Below are positions 52,567 through 64,000 of a stretch of DNA of 64,000 nt, one piece after another. The stretch is taken from contig OX463781.1 of the NCBI GenBank assembly GCA_949825025.1, positions 1,324,066 through 1,388,065 of the forward strand, given 5' to 3'. The position numbers and the translations under genes are program-made. How positions within the stretch are numbered: the stretch's first letter is position 1; each line of letters opens with the position of its first letter. Source of the stretch: Siphlonurus alternatus. Its lineage: Eukaryota > Arthropoda > Insecta > Ephemeroptera > Siphlonuridae. Under the pieces are notes generated by a model. It was not told where the DNA came from. It made no database searches and was given only the letters and a program-made list of their open reading frames with translations.

Positions 52567-52773
52567 GGGCTGTCTCACACAGAATCGCATGATTTCGCAG
52601 CGTATGATAAAACAAAATTAAGAACCTATGCAATCAGGTGTACGCGAGCACAAAGCTTCGTTTCGTATCGCATACGATCGTACATTTTTCATTTAGAACC
52701 AGTTCTAAATTTTTATCATACGAAGACTATGATACCATACGATGCTATATATGAAGGCAGTGTGCGACCCCCC
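52567..52773. mobile_element. PIF/Harbinger-like element (GGGCTGTCTCACAC)
   Basis: TTA before GGGCTGTCTCACACAGAATC; the right end CAGTGTGCGACCCCCC is followed by GTA, a decayed flank. Confidence 0.8.
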
Positions 52774-54199
52774 GTAGGATACGGTACCTTGCGTACGTAT
52801 CTCACACGCCCCTAACCATATCCATCCGCAGTACTCTGGCGCTCAAAAAATAGCCTACCTTACTTATAGAGGTCTTTCACCATACGTCACAAAAATATGA
52901 CGTCACGTGAATGTAGGCAAAAAGCACCTATTTAACATGGTAGTAGCATACCAAAAACTATTTATTTTCTGCGATATGACAATCGTGGTACTTTTGACAA
53001 TTATTTTATATGATAGATTGAAATGTCAAGTAAATGGAAAAAAATACAATATTTGCCAATGATATCTGTGAAAAATACAATAAACCATTAAATAAAATGT
53101 AAATCGACTCCAAATTTCACGTCAATAATGATCATTTTAGGACACTTATGCACTGATATTGACCCTAAGATGCTTCAAAAAAATCAGCCAATCACCGACC
53201 ATTGCTTTCCCCGCGGACTTTTGAATACGAGGGGGAAACGGCACAACAAAAAATAATGATAAAGAAGCTAGGTAAAATAAAAAAAATGTATATATTCAAG
53301 TTATGTATATTTATTTCTTACGTATATATTATTACTAAAAAATAATAAAAATATGTTAAATTAGGAGAAATAAATCAAGTGATTCCAGTTCCCTCTCAGT
53401 ATACCTACTGCTGAATGTAAACAACAACAAAGCTAAGCAAACGCTATATAGCGTTTCATTTCTAATATATTTCCTGTATTAATAACGTCCAAGTGGAAAA
53501 GGTCGTAAGTCACACTTTTTTTCATACATACTGTACGTCAAGATATCATTGTGGTTACATGATTACAATTATTGGTCTCCGTGTTTTTACAAATACATTT
53601 ATCATGTATTTTTTTTTCTATCTACCTTAGACTGCGGGAAAATCAAACGTAATTCGATCGGAGGTCAAAGGTCACTCAAGGTTATCCTATGACATTTTTT
53701 TGGGATCCGCCAAGAATATTGATGTTGTTACTAAAAATTTCAGCTTCGTATCACCACTAATAGCGTAATTTTTACCATTAACTCCCTAAGTCACTATTAA
53801 CTATAACAAGTTACTCCGATATGCAATTTAGTGCAGTAAAATTTTAAATCACAATGCATGCAATTTGGTGCAGTAAAAATGTAAATCACCACGGAGGTCG
53901 ATGCCCGGATTGACAATAAACTTTGATTGGAAATGTCGTAAAACTTTTTGTTGAGTTGACAAAGTTAGACGACAATTAACCGAGTTTCTATCTAGTCCAA
54001 GCTAGTTATATGCATTGTGTATAATGAGATTCAATCGCTGTACTCGCAGAAAGTTAGGAGATCAGTTTGTAAATTATTATTGGTGAGGTCACATTAAATC
54101 AACGTTGCTAAGGACACTTTAAAACCAATGGTACCACCGGGCGTAGCCAGAGAAAAACTTCTGTTGAAATTTACTCGCCGAGTGCGAAAAAGAAATAAA
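52774..54199. other. AT-rich intergenic sequence
   Basis: TGACGTCA near 52894. No gene or clear repeat. Confidence 0.4.
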
Positions 54200-54572
54200 A
54201 GCAGTACATTGACCGGTTCTCGTTAGGTTATCAAAGTCAAGCTACGTCGAACGTGGCTAGTACTTAGATGGGTGACCGTTTAAAGTAAAAATTGTGCTGG
54301 GGTAAATTCATCTCGCTTTCCACCCAGATGCAGTGATGCACTTGTGTGTGGTTCCCCAGGCTTTGGACATCACTTTGGTCCATTGATAAAAAAATAGAAT
54401 CACGGATAAAATACCCTTTAGAGGATTCCGTCCTGACTGAGGTTTTCCACGGTTCCCCCAGTATCACCTCAGTAAATGCTGGGACACGTAACAGGCCCTA
54501 CCATCCATTCCCTACCTTACCCCTAACCATTACCCCGCGTAAGTTGTAAGCTTTTAGGGGTGTCAAAAAAAA
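54200..54572 (+). repeat. 5S-derived SINE, subfamily A, near full length
   Basis: CAGTACATTGACCGGTTCTC, AAAGTCAAGCTACGTCGAAC, TACTTAGATGGGTGACC; body GTCCTGACTGAGGTTTTCCA; tail TAAGCTTTTAGGGGTGTC and an A/T-run. Confidence 0.88.
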
Positions 54573-54579
54573 ATTTTTT

Positions 54580-54650
54580 TTTTTTTTTCACTAAGTTTGA
54601 AACCCCGATCCTTCCGAAATCCTAACTCAAGCGTTTCCGGGTTATATCAA
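54580..54650 (-). repeat. 5S-derived SINE subfamily B tail fragment
   Basis: GTTTGAAACCCCGATCCTTC, CGAAATCCTAACTCAAGCGT is the inverse of the subfamily-B tail. Confidence 0.6.
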
Positions 54651-55339
54651 ACTCACTGAGCATTGCTCACACTATTGCTTTTTTTCACATAAATATTCAA
54701 TTAATTTGAATACATTCTCCATAATATATGGTTTCAATGTCGCTAAAACTGCTGAGGACTTTTTCGATCAATTGTTTTGAAACCACGCAAATTTAGATCA
54801 GTAACATAAAAAATGCTTAAAAGTCCATTATTTTCAATCAAATTTATCAACATCACATAAATTAAATATTTTGAATTGAAATTAACATAAAATTTAATTA
54901 AAATAAATTCAATTCAAATTCATGCTATTGTTTGTTATATTGATCACGATGTGTTGTTTTAGATTTGTTTACGTTGACGTTTTAACTAATTAGATTCAGA
55001 CTCATTCAGCAGAAAATCTTTAACAAGGTCTAGTACACAGATACAATGTTGTACAAAGATCCGAGTATATAATTATATGATAGTAGAGAGTTGTGTTTAA
55101 ATGTGGTGGTGTCAGTTAGTCCTGAAACTGCTCTGGTGAATGACCCAATGATTTTTTTATTCCACATTATTGTATTAAGTGTATTTTACTTGTACATTAG
55201 TGTCCAGAAAAGGCAAAATCTTATATTTCTAGTTCACTTTACATTAATGTATTATCAAACAACAAAAATATTTTCTCAAAATTAATTTTAAATTTCAATA
55301 ATGATATATTTTAGAAAATGGAGCATTTTTTTTAATCTT
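54651..55339. other. AT-rich intergenic sequence
   Basis: No gene recognised. Confidence 0.4.
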
Positions 55340-56300
55340 GCTGCTAAAAGGGCACACTAATAATAATAAATGTTTTATTGAGCAGAAAACAGACAAATTA
55401 CAAATGTCACAGTCAATAAAGGAAAAACTGCCCAAGGGGATGTAAAAAAAGGCAAGGCCCATACTAAGTTCTACACCCAAAATAAAGTAAGAGCAACTAA
55501 ACAAAAGTTGCATAAGTATACAATATATAATATATAAGCTAACTAGAAAAGTAGATATAAGGGTAATAAATTTACATCATTGTCTTAAATAAGCTAGTTT
55601 TTAAAGATTTAACACTAGGATGAAGCTTATTATATGCCCTTACAACACGTGGAAAGAAAGAATTATTATAACAATAAGAGTTACAAACAGGAAAAATGAA
55701 CTCAGTACTTTCTTTATTAAGCAGCATACTTGGCTTTGTACGTAATGTAATCCTGTCATCTGAAAAAATGTTCATATCAACTTCACCACGCAAACACTTG
55801 TGAAAAAATACCAAATCATTACGGCGAAGCACATCAGAAATAACAGGTATCTTACATATATCACCTCTTTCTTTCTTCACCACTATATTTACACTTAACA
55901 CAATTATTATAGAAAAATGCATCCTTTCCAAGTATAAGACGGGTAGCACGATTTTGAACCCTTTGAAGTTTCTTAGTGTTAGTGACAGTAACAGGATGCC
56001 AAGCAGGAGTACCATACATTATTACAGGACGCACCAAAGTAAGATAAGCTGTCCTTAATGATTTACGCCTGGCACCAGACAAACTTCTAGATAACATTCC
56101 AAGTATTTTAAAGGCTTTACATGTTATTATGTCCATATGCTTGTTCCACTTTTAGTCATTAGTAATATTTATACCAAGTAGTTTTACATCAGATTTACTA
56201 GGAATAACTTCATTACCAACACTATAACTCTCCACTAAAGGAGAATGAGATTTGCCTAACATCATGTGTGTACTCTTGCTCGCTTTTAGAGACAATTTTA
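55340..56300 (-). pseudogene. LINE reverse transcriptase C-terminal remnant and 3' UTR
   Basis: Minus strand translation gives LSLKASKSTHMMLGKSH, then LLGINITND, a stop (near 56150), KWNKHM, TAYLTLVRPVIMYGTPAWHP, LQRVQNRATRLILG, a frameshift near 55870, then CLRGEVDMN and AYNKLHPSVK. This is the thumb and C-terminal region of a LINE reverse transcriptase. At least one nonsense change and one frameshift make it dead. The 3' UTR ends near 55350 in CTCAATAAAACATTTATTAT. Confidence 0.85.
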
Positions 56301-56837
56301 ATTATTATATTAATTTTATAGATCATATTTTTAAATATTGTTTGGGTATACGTGTTTAAATTAATTAAATTTAGAACAGCTAATTTTAATTAGAATTAAG
56401 TATGTTTCATATTTTATGTAATAATTGACATGATCCATGCTCTACAGACTATGATCGAAATAAAAAATTTGGATTTGAATAATTAAACCCAAATAAGATT
56501 ACAAGTTAAAAATGCTATTAACAATAATTTTCAAAAGTCCCTAAAGTTCTAAAATAAATGCAGTTTAAATTATTTATACAAATAACTGAAATTACTCTTT
56601 AATATGAACAACATATGACACAACAAGCTTATTCGATGTCCATCTGAAACATAAAATTAATCCAACTGCATAGATGAGGCCCAACTGGAATATGTTTATT
56701 TGTGTTTCTTGTTTTATTGTGTTATTTAGAATTGACGTACAATTCCAACATGTGATTGATGAACATTATTGACGTGCTTATATTGTTGTACATGCAATCG
56801 AAAGGCAATAAAAAATTATGAATTATGATATAGCGTC
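56301..56837. other. AT-rich intergenic sequence
   Basis: A LINE-like tail near 56440-56480 (ATGATCGAAATAAAAAATTT, GGATTTGAATAA). No gene. Confidence 0.35.
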
Positions 56838-57100
56838 CACTCTCAGAAATAGGTGTTTCACTAAGTGCTTAAGAAACGCCTAAAATGTTTTAAAAAATGC
56901 CCCCTTTATATTTAAGACACATCTCGTGTTTCAGAAATCAGATTCAAACACTTAAAGTGTCTCGGAAACATACTAACAAGTAAGTTTAGTGTTTCAAATG
57001 TCACTTTTTGAGACACGAAATGTCTCTTAACTAAGGGGGCAATTTTGAAATACTTTAGACGTTTCTGAAACACTTCGTGAAACACCTATTTCTGAGAGTG
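56838..57100. mobile_element. Foldback element (CACTCTCAGAAATAGG ends), 263 bp
   Basis: CACTCTCAGAAATAGGTGTT, TCACTAAGTG on the left; CACTTCGTGAAACACCTATT, TCTGAGAGTG on the right. Inner arms TGCCCCCTT / AAGGGGGCA and GTGTCT / AGACAC repeats. Confidence 0.85.
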
Positions 57101-57904
57101 CTGCCTTCAATTTTATACAGTAATTTTTTTTGGCATCCACAGATTCACTCTTCAAAAATAAATAAATACTGGATGACAATTTAAATTGTGATGTAAAATG
57201 CATATATATTAAATTTCTACATAATCATAGCTTGTAGTCCCTTTAAACTTTAAAAAACGTATCCACAACAACACCCAATTTGAAAATAATTGTTTTGGGG
57301 ATGATGAATGGCTTATATGTAACGCAATATTGGTTTTCTTAATTACTTGAGAGGCTGCAGCTAAAGGCGTGGGTGGGGGGTAGGGGGGGAGAAAGGGGGT
57401 CTCTTACCTGCCATAGATTACCAACTTGACCAAACTTGGACCTCCATCTACAGTACGAGCTTTTAGCAACACCTGGGGAACCTTCGGAAGATTAAAAAAT
57501 ATTGGAACTTGATGACAAATACACATCAACACGTGATTTTAAAGATTTCTCCCTTCACTTTCCGTCAGATATTACGTTTTTTTAAGTCGAACAACATAGA
57601 AAGTAACAGTTTGAAATTCTTGTCATTAAAGTTCAAAAGTTGTATAGAAAATACTTAGTTTTGGTCGGAAGTTAGAGGTAATCTTGTTCATGTATGAGTC
57701 TTGAAATCTGCATAAAATTAATTAAATTAATCTTCTTACGAACATGTAGAAAAAGTTTCAAAATGCAAAAGAAAGACCAGAAACCTCTGACTTCCGGCTA
57801 CTTCCGGAAGGAATGTAAAATTAATTTGACTGTATCTCCATCCTCCACGATTGGATTCAGGGCAACTGCCACAAAGTTCTCCCAATATGTGGTGCTTGTT
57901 GCAG
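57101..57904. other. AT-rich sequence upstream of the coding exon
   Basis: G-runs near 57370-57400. No exon seen. Confidence 0.4.
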
Positions 57905-58028
57905 GACATGGCGCCCGGCAGGCGGCGCCGCTGCCCCCCGGCCTGCCCCACGCCATGAGCCCCGGGGCCCACGGCGGGGCCCTCCTGGTGCTGGCGCTCT
58001 GCAACGTCATGGCGCACCTCGGACACAG
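57905..58028 (+). CDS. Candidate first coding exon of an unknown secreted protein
   Basis: A sharply GC-rich block is bounded by an acceptor (GTGCTTGTTGCAG|GACATG) and a donor (GGACACAG|GTCAGA). From ATG 57955 it encodes MSPGAHGGALLVLALCNVMA then HLGH, with a split codon in phase 2; the LLVLAL core looks like a signal peptide. An upstream ATG at 57908 opens a 16-codon frame whose TGA (57956-57958) overlaps the main ATG as ATGA. The next exon is not found before the right edge. The family is unknown. A tandem paralogue of the growth factor is possible but nothing in this exon proves it. A long antisense frame here is a shadow of GC-rich sequence. Confidence 0.5.
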
Positions 58029-58136
58029 GTCAGACATATCCACGAAGAAATTGTCCCAATTTTTTAACTCCGGCTGACCACAGCAGTGTCGAGAAAGACT
58101 TTCGAGGAAACCAATCTAATTATTTACTTTGTAACT

Positions 58137-58403
58137 CCCTAGTTGAAAAATTACGTCTTCAACTCATCCTTTACACGTCTCAATCTAATCTTTAAACCAC
58201 TAAAACACATCTTATTTCCTCTTCTCTCAAAGTGAGGATGAAAAAAATACAACTATTTTAGCATTTTATGCTCAAGAATAGGAAAAAATACATAATCTCG
58301 TCTTTTCCCCTCCTTTTTCCTTTAGACTTGTGCAAAATAAGAGGACAAAATACGAGAGGAGAGCTTAATAGTGAAGGGAAGATGAAATTTATTTCAACTC
58401 AGG
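58137..58403 (+). mobile_element. M1 miniature element
   Basis: CCCTAGTTGAAAAATTACGT to GAAATTTATTTCAACTCAGG. Confidence 0.88.
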
Positions 58404-58422
58404 ATCATTGTGCATCAATATA

Positions 58423-58577
58423 CAGTCAAACAAGAGACAGTTTACGCCTGAAAATTTCAGGAAGTGACGTAAATTACACACTTTTGCTTTTATTTAGCTC
58501 ACAATCGGAAGCGAAAATCGGTATAAAATGCGTCATTTCCGGAAATTTGCAGGCGCAAACTGTCGTTTGTTGGACTG
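58423..58577. mobile_element. Mariner-like miniature element flanked by TA, 155 bp
   Basis: Ends CAGTCAAACAAGAGACAGTT and CTGTCGTTTGTTGGACTG are inverse; TA at 58421-58422 and 58578-58579. Inner arms ACGCCTGAAAATTTC / GAAATTTGCAGGCGC. Confidence 0.8.
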
Positions 58578-58579
58578 TA

Positions 58580-58821
58580 AAATTTAAATGACAGCCCCGC
58601 CGGAAGTAGCCGTGACTTCAGGAAATCATGCCTGATTTGTAACATTTGAGATCTAAAATTATCTCCATGGACTTGTACTTGTTTATCAAATTTGTATCTA
58701 GAATATTTTTGATATTTTTGTTAAGCTCGCAGCACTTTTTCCTCGAGGCTGGACGAACGCATAAGACATCCATATTTTATCACCAGAAAGGTCATTAGAC
58801 AATCATAAATAGGTAAAAACA
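58580..58821. other. Intergenic or intron sequence
   Basis: Nothing recognised. Confidence 0.35.
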
Positions 58822-58822
58822 G

Positions 58823-59453
58823 TAATGGACAATCCAAAGATTTTTCCTTTTTTTTTAATGAGGAATTTCAATGTCATTTTTTTTCTAGTTTATTCGAAAG
58901 ATGTTGTTGAAAAATGCAGTCCTGAATTTTATGTGATTTTTTCAAGTAAAGCATCATATCATAAATGGAGATTTAAAAAAAGTCACGTGACCTGGAGGCA
59001 TCGCCTATATGACGTCACGTTGCTAATGCTATGGAAACAAATAATAAACAAGCAAAAATTAACCAAGGATCGTTTATTATATTTGTTTCCATAGCAACAT
59101 GACGTCATAGGCGTTGCCTCCAGGTCACGTGACTTTTTAAAGCTCCATTTTAGGCAAAATGCGGTACTAAAAAAATGGCATGCGCAAATTCCTCATTGCA
59201 CAAACTGTTTATGCATTTTATCAATTTGTTGCAAGTTTTTTTAACCCTCTAAAATCGTACTGTAAAACTGTGTGACGTCATAGTCACACAAAATAAATAT
59301 TTGAACATGGGAAGTGCATGACGTCACAGTATTTCACAACACGATTTTTAAAATTGATAGAATTTTCAAAAAAAATGTGAAGTTATTGGAGAGTACATAA
59401 CCTGAGGTTTGCTCCAAATGTGCAACACAAATTTCATGTAGGTTGTCCATTAT
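58823..59453. mobile_element. 'TGGACAACCTGCATGAAA' family element, interrupted
   Basis: Left end AATGGACAATCCAAAG; right end TTTCATGTAGGTTGTCCATT. Core GTGTGACGTCATAGTCACAC, GCATGACGTCACAGTATTTC. Confidence 0.68.
58857..59200. mobile_element. Foldback nested in the above
   Basis: TAATGAGGAATTT ... AAAGTCACGTGACCTGGAGG, CATCGCCTATATGACGTCAC, ATGCTATGGAAACAAATAAT and the inverse ATTTGTTTCCATAGCAACAT, GACGTCATAGGCGTTGCCTC, CAGGTCACGTGACTTTT, AAATTCCTCATTG. Confidence 0.8.
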
Positions 59454-60330
59454 AGCACAAAGAGAGACAAGTTTAATTATCTTTGTAAGAGACCGCAGTC
59501 CAGCATTGACTCTCGTATTTACCTGCCAGCCAATCAGAGAGGTCCAAGTTTGCCAAAAACTCGTAACACATCGAGAGTTCGAATTAAATTTTGATTGAAC
59601 GTTCCTGACATAGTGAGAAATGTTTCACATGAGCACTCGTACATCTATTATTACTGTTATAACTTATGTTTGTATAATATCAACGTGGGTGAAACAAACA
59701 AACGAACGAACAAACAAACAAACAAACGAATCTAGTTTTGTACGAAAAAAGAAGAATATAATATTTATACAATGAATATATACAATATAAGCATGAGTAT
59801 TAAGAACATTTTTAAATTTTATCTTTGCTGGACCAGAACGCTCAATTATAAACTCCAAACTGAAAACGTAATTTGTTTTCCGCATCATCGCGGTGAGGCT
59901 TTATTTTGCATGCTCGTCAAATTTGGTATTTAATTTTAATTTCTGGTCTGTTGTAGCGACTTAGCAAACTCAGGGAATCTCGTATCTTCTTTCACCGGCT
60001 ACTTAATCCCCCCCCCTCCGTCCCGAATTCTCTAAGCGCAACCATTGTCAACGAATTCTTTTCAATCTCTCTTCTAAGAAATTTCAACATGTAATGCTAC
60101 GCTCCTTTATGTTCAAACAAGCCGCCACGTGTATTCAAAATACATTGTTTTACTATACATATACGTTTTATATCAAGTCTATCTATTATAATGTATTATA
60201 TATAAATTGATTGTAATTAATCTGCCACACAAGAAGGTCGCAAACTCTAGTTATTAAATGGAAGAAATTAGTTAATTAATAATTTTATAATATAATGACA
60301 ATTTACTTTATAGAGTCATTCAATTTGAAT
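59454..60330. other. Intergenic sequence
   Basis: A short (CAAA)-type repeat at 59693-59727 and a C-run near 60010. No gene. Confidence 0.4.
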
Positions 60331-60600
60331 ACCCGAAATGAAATATATTTAATATTTTCTTTGCTACTAAGCTCTCCTCTCATCTAATTTCCTCCTATTT
60401 TGGACCATTTTAGAGGAAAAAAGAGAGAAAAAGTCTAGATTATATATTTTTTTTTTTTTCTTGAGCATAAAATGTTAGAAATATTGTCTTCATTTCAACC
60501 GCACTTTGAGCGAAGAGGAAATAAGATGTGTTTTGAAGGTAGAAAGATCAGGTTTAGACGTGTAAAGGATGAGTTGAAGACGTAATTTTTCAACTAGGGT
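60331..60600 (-). mobile_element. M1 miniature element, 270 bp, perfect 9-bp target duplication
   Basis: Flanked by exact AATTTGAAT (60322-60330, 60601-60609). Ends ACCCGAAATGAAATA and TTTTTCAACTAGGGT. It fixes the boundaries of the family. Confidence 0.9.
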
Positions 60601-61071
60601 AATTTGAATGAATGAATTTGTTAATGCTTTTGCATTTTAATTACCTCCATCAACTTTATTCTTCCCAGGGTTCCATATTAACGGAACTCCCCCTTTACCA
60701 TTTAATATCAACTTCTTGTGACTTTCACGAGCGTATTCGAATTATCATGCAATAATTGCAATATATTTCTTGTTAAAACCGGTTTTGTTTTTGACTGAAG
60801 GATTCATTTAGAATGGTCGAATGATTCGTGGTCGCCCAATTTGGACTATTTTTAATTACATTTTTTCGAGTCTAGCATCGATGCTCTCAGCAAATGATCT
60901 TGATGGGTCTGTTTATAATCGATAATTAGGTTCCTGTATGCTGTATGTCATATTTTTATTAGCTCAATCGAAAGAAGGAAAACAGCAGTATTTTTCAACC
61001 CTGTCTTTTGATTGTGTATTTTTAAAATGTACATGGGAATTTTATGCGATATTTTCTAGCACTGTATCATA
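60601..61071. other. Intergenic sequence
   Basis: Three GATCGAT-like 'GAGTCTAGCA.ATCGAT' pieces (60868, 62256, 62360) form a dispersed short repeat. No gene. Confidence 0.35.
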
Positions 61072-61790
61072 TCTAAAATAGAGAATAAAAAAGGTAACGT
61101 GACCTGGAGGCTCTATCCGCAACGCCTATGACGTAGTTACATTCTTTGGTTCAACAATTATATAAACAATTTTTGTATTGTTGCTTGTATATTAAAAATT
61201 ATTATTTCTTTCCATAGCAACGTGGTTGCATGTTTACAAGCACTATATAAAATAGAGGTATTAGAATCTTACCGGACTGTTTCCACTCGTTGATTATGTT
61301 GTAGAACGTCGAGAAACTTGAGCACTGAATTATAATGTTATTAATGTTTTTATTATTATCACTACACTTCAGGTGCACCTGTTTTCTTTATTAGCTTTCG
61401 GGAATCATCTGTTCCCATCCTCGGATGAATCGAGACTAATGATTTCAAAAGTATCATAATTTTTTGAAATCATTAGTCTCGATTCATCCGAGGATGGGAA
61501 CAAATGTTTCCAGAAAGCTAATAAAGAAAACAGGTGCACCTGAAGTGTAGTGATAATAATAAAAATATTAACATTATAATTCAGTGCTCAAGTTTCTCGA
61601 CGTACTACAACAAAATCGACGAGTGGAAACAGTCCGCTAAGATTCTAATACCTCTATTTTATATAATGAGCCATCGTCAGAAAACCTTCTTTAATAAGCA
61701 TTATATAGTTGAACCAAAGAATGTAATGACGTCATAGGCGTTGCGGACAGAGCTCCTAAGTCACGTGACCTCTTTTAATCTCTATTTTAG
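61072..61790. repeat. Very large foldback, about 720 bp
   Basis: The outer arms CTAAAATAGAGAATAAAAAA, GTGACCTGGAGG, AACGCCTATGACGTAG mirror ATGACGTCATAGGCGTTGCG, CACGTGACCTCTTT, CTCTATTTTAG. The inner arms TCTAATACC / GGTATTAGA through CTTCAGGTGCACCTGTTTTC and ATGATTTCAAAA at the centre are nearly identical. Outer arms are related to the foldback at 58857. Confidence 0.85.
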
Positions 61791-61966
61791 AAATGTCTTG
61801 AGTTCGTTGTAGCGAATCATTAAAAAATATGTTATCTTTCTTCTTTTTTTTATCTGATGGTCTCTTCTGTATATTATTGTGATTTGTTTGTATTTATTGT
61901 TTTGTTGTTTTACAGTTTCTTCTATGACGTGAACCATGTTATCTTGTATAACCAGTTGTTTGAAAT

Positions 61967-62141
<175 letters not shown>

Positions 62142-63181
62142 ATCTTATAAATTTCATATAGTTGTGTTTTCGACATCTTCTTTCGATTGAGCTGTTAAAA
62201 AGTGACATGCAGGAACCTAATTGCAATGAAAAGAAAAGTTATTTACATTTATTTGAGTCTAGCAAATCGATATTCTCGGCGATCGATCTTGACGAGTCTA
62301 ATGATCGATAAATCATTGCCAGATAATTGTAAACAAAGCTAGGTTTTTTACATTGAGTCTAGCAGATCGATTTTCTTAGCGATCGATCTTGAAAAGTGTG
62401 TTTATAATCGATAGAACAGCAGATAATGAAAACTTTTGCACGCTGATAACTTTGGAATCATTGTCTGACATTCAATGCTAGCAAGAAAGTTTTAAAGTTA
62501 ATTTTTAATTCGTCACCTGCAAAATAAATTCATAAATATATATAAATATTATTTTTGGGGAAGTTGAACCTTAATTGACACTACTGAATTAAATAAATTG
62601 AAAGGTATATTTTAAAGATGATAAATTCTATAACCATATTGCCGTTCAATTTATCCAGCACATATATATTGCTGTTTACTGCAACACTCTGAGATGGATG
62701 AACACAGTTGAACTGACATGGCTATCAACAACCAATCTTGACTTACTGTTTTTCATTTTCTTTTACAAGACTGACCACATCACCATTTGGTTGTATTCAT
62801 TTTCAACATAAATCAATAAAAATTGATTAAATTTATTTAACATAATAGTAACAAAATATCATTTTCATAACGCCAGGAATTACAATAACAAATTTATAAA
62901 ATTTAATCTGTGTGTCCTGTTTGCTTTCCCCACGGCAAATTTAACTTTTATGTACAAAAAAAGCAGATTTCAAGAGTTTTTCTTTCATAATTTATATCAT
63001 CTTGCAAATTCGTAATCTCAAATTACTTGCAAATTAATTTCCTACAATTCGCAATCAGGTATATAGGTTAATTGATGGAGCTCGTCTCGCGGTGAACATA
63101 TATGAGAGGATATTGACAGTCACGCTGTGCAATTTCCCCTCCCCATGTCTGTGACAACCACTAATTGCAAAGTGTCATTAG
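62142..63181. other. AT-rich intergenic sequence with a short dispersed repeat
   Basis: GAGTCTAGCA(A/G)ATCGAT.TTCT..GCGATCGATCTTGA occurs at 62256-62295 and 62360-62395. No gene recognised. Confidence 0.4.
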
Positions 63182-63259
63182 ATCATTTTCCCTCGCCACG
63201 TGACCCTCCCCCTGAGTGTTAAACTCGTCCTTGTTTTGTGTGTGGTAACTGCAGCAAGT

Positions 63260-63612
63260 AAGTTGAATTCTGGAGCAAGTTTGGTGCCGAGTGTCTTGAT
63301 TATGGTTTCTCATCATCACTGCCAGGTGGATACCGGGTCAGTTCCTCCTCTCCTAGTCACCCCTTTCATCGTAAGGGTTGTAAGGGACACTAAATATTAC
63401 CTCAAGCTCTCTCCTGATCACCCTCCGGGTCTGCATTTGTATAGGTTATACTTCATACAGGCTAGACATACGAAAAAATTTCTTATTCTGAGAAACGTAT
63501 ATATGCTATATATGGTAGCAGTGTGGCAAGCTGGAAGTTTTGTAGAAATAAGCTTCAATAACATCAATAAAATAACATCAGACGCTGGAACGTAAAAAAA
63601 AAAAAAAAAAAA
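63260..63612 (+). pseudogene. Possible retrocopy or LINE/SINE-like insertion ending in poly(A)
   Basis: Sequence ends AATAAAATAACATCAGACGC, TGGAACGT then about 19 A at 63594-63612, i.e. a polyadenylation signal at the expected distance before an A-tail. That layout suggests reverse-transcribed RNA. The frame across it (63320-63594) matches no family I know, and no target duplication was found. Confidence 0.35.
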
Positions 63613-64000
63613 ATGTCGTTCTGGATTTAGAGTCCTTTATATCTTTCTTTTTCACCAATTGTATGTTACTAAGCGATTACTGATTATAAATATACGATAC
63701 TTTTATAAGAAAACAAAGCACTGAAGTTGTAATTATGTTTCAATTTTCAAATTCCATCTTTCCTATTAATTATAAAAAAAAACTTCACACATTATTCATA
63801 CCTCAGCAAGATGTATAAAATATTACATTTACGTGGGAAAACGTTCCTCATTTTTAACTGAAACATTTTTAAATATATCTACTGTTAAGTAGTTAAAACG
63901 AATATTTTTAACGTAACTTTCTCGTATGGCTAGTCCGTATATACACCAGGAGTTTCATTTTATTTCATTGTTATTTCTGAAAGTTTTGATTTTTCTACTT
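63613..64000. other. AT-rich sequence to the right edge
   Basis: Nothing recognised. Confidence 0.4.

Noticed and set aside
57736..58043. Antisense frames rich in Gly/Pro/Ala
   Set aside because: Shadows of the GC-rich plus-strand exon; no splice signals on the minus strand.
63200..63257. Signal-peptide-like stretch LSVKLVLVLCVVTAAS followed by a GTAAGT donor
   Set aside because: No in-frame ATG before an upstream TAG, and the phase does not fit the exon at 57905. Not supported as an exon.

Overview
This is a repeat-rich, AT-rich stretch of an animal nuclear genome, almost certainly an arthropod and most likely an insect. The evidence is spliced genes with long introns, non-LTR retrotransposons, 5S rRNA-derived and tRNA-derived SINEs, many short inverted-repeat DNA elements, and a PDGF/VEGF-family growth factor of invertebrate type. 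I lean towards a hemimetabolous insect, but the window cannot settle this. No prokaryotic, plasmid or viral gene was seen. Layout: 1-2000 is the 3' half of a non-LTR retrotransposon with a long, still open reverse-transcriptase frame. 2000-13300 is intergenic: LINE 3' ends, SINEs, foldback elements, a (CT)n array and two GC-rich islands. 13395-22085 is the one complete protein-coding gene I can reconstruct: five coding exons with compatible splice phases encoding a 225-residue secreted PDGF/VEGF-related factor (Pvf-like). Its introns are packed with miniature elements and a minisatellite that starts at a splice donor. 22086-42000 is gene-poor and full of nested SINE and foldback insertions. 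A CpG-rich block at about 42000-42312 ends in a consensus splice donor and may be a promoter plus first exon. A GC-rich exon at 57905-58028, with a clean acceptor and donor, starts a signal-peptide-like protein. The two may belong to one gene that continues past the right edge. The rest is repeats and AT-rich sequence. The repeats fall into recognisable families: (a) 5S rRNA-derived SINEs of two subfamilies, about 15 copies or fragments; (b) a tRNA-derived SINE sharing a central domain with them; (c) LINE 3' ends of several families; (d) foldback elements flanked by TTAA with ends GGTAGAGATAA; (e) elements flanked by TTA/TAA (PIF/Harbinger-like); (f) hAT-like elements with ends CAGGCGCGGATC and 8-bp duplications; (g) a roughly 265-bp element with ends CCCKAGTTGAAA; (h) other foldback families. 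Several are nested two or three deep, and some empty sites can be compared directly. The palindrome TGACGTCA occurs about 30 times, far more than composition predicts, inside and outside these elements. All coordinates of repeats are by-eye boundaries and may be off by several bases unless target duplications are given.
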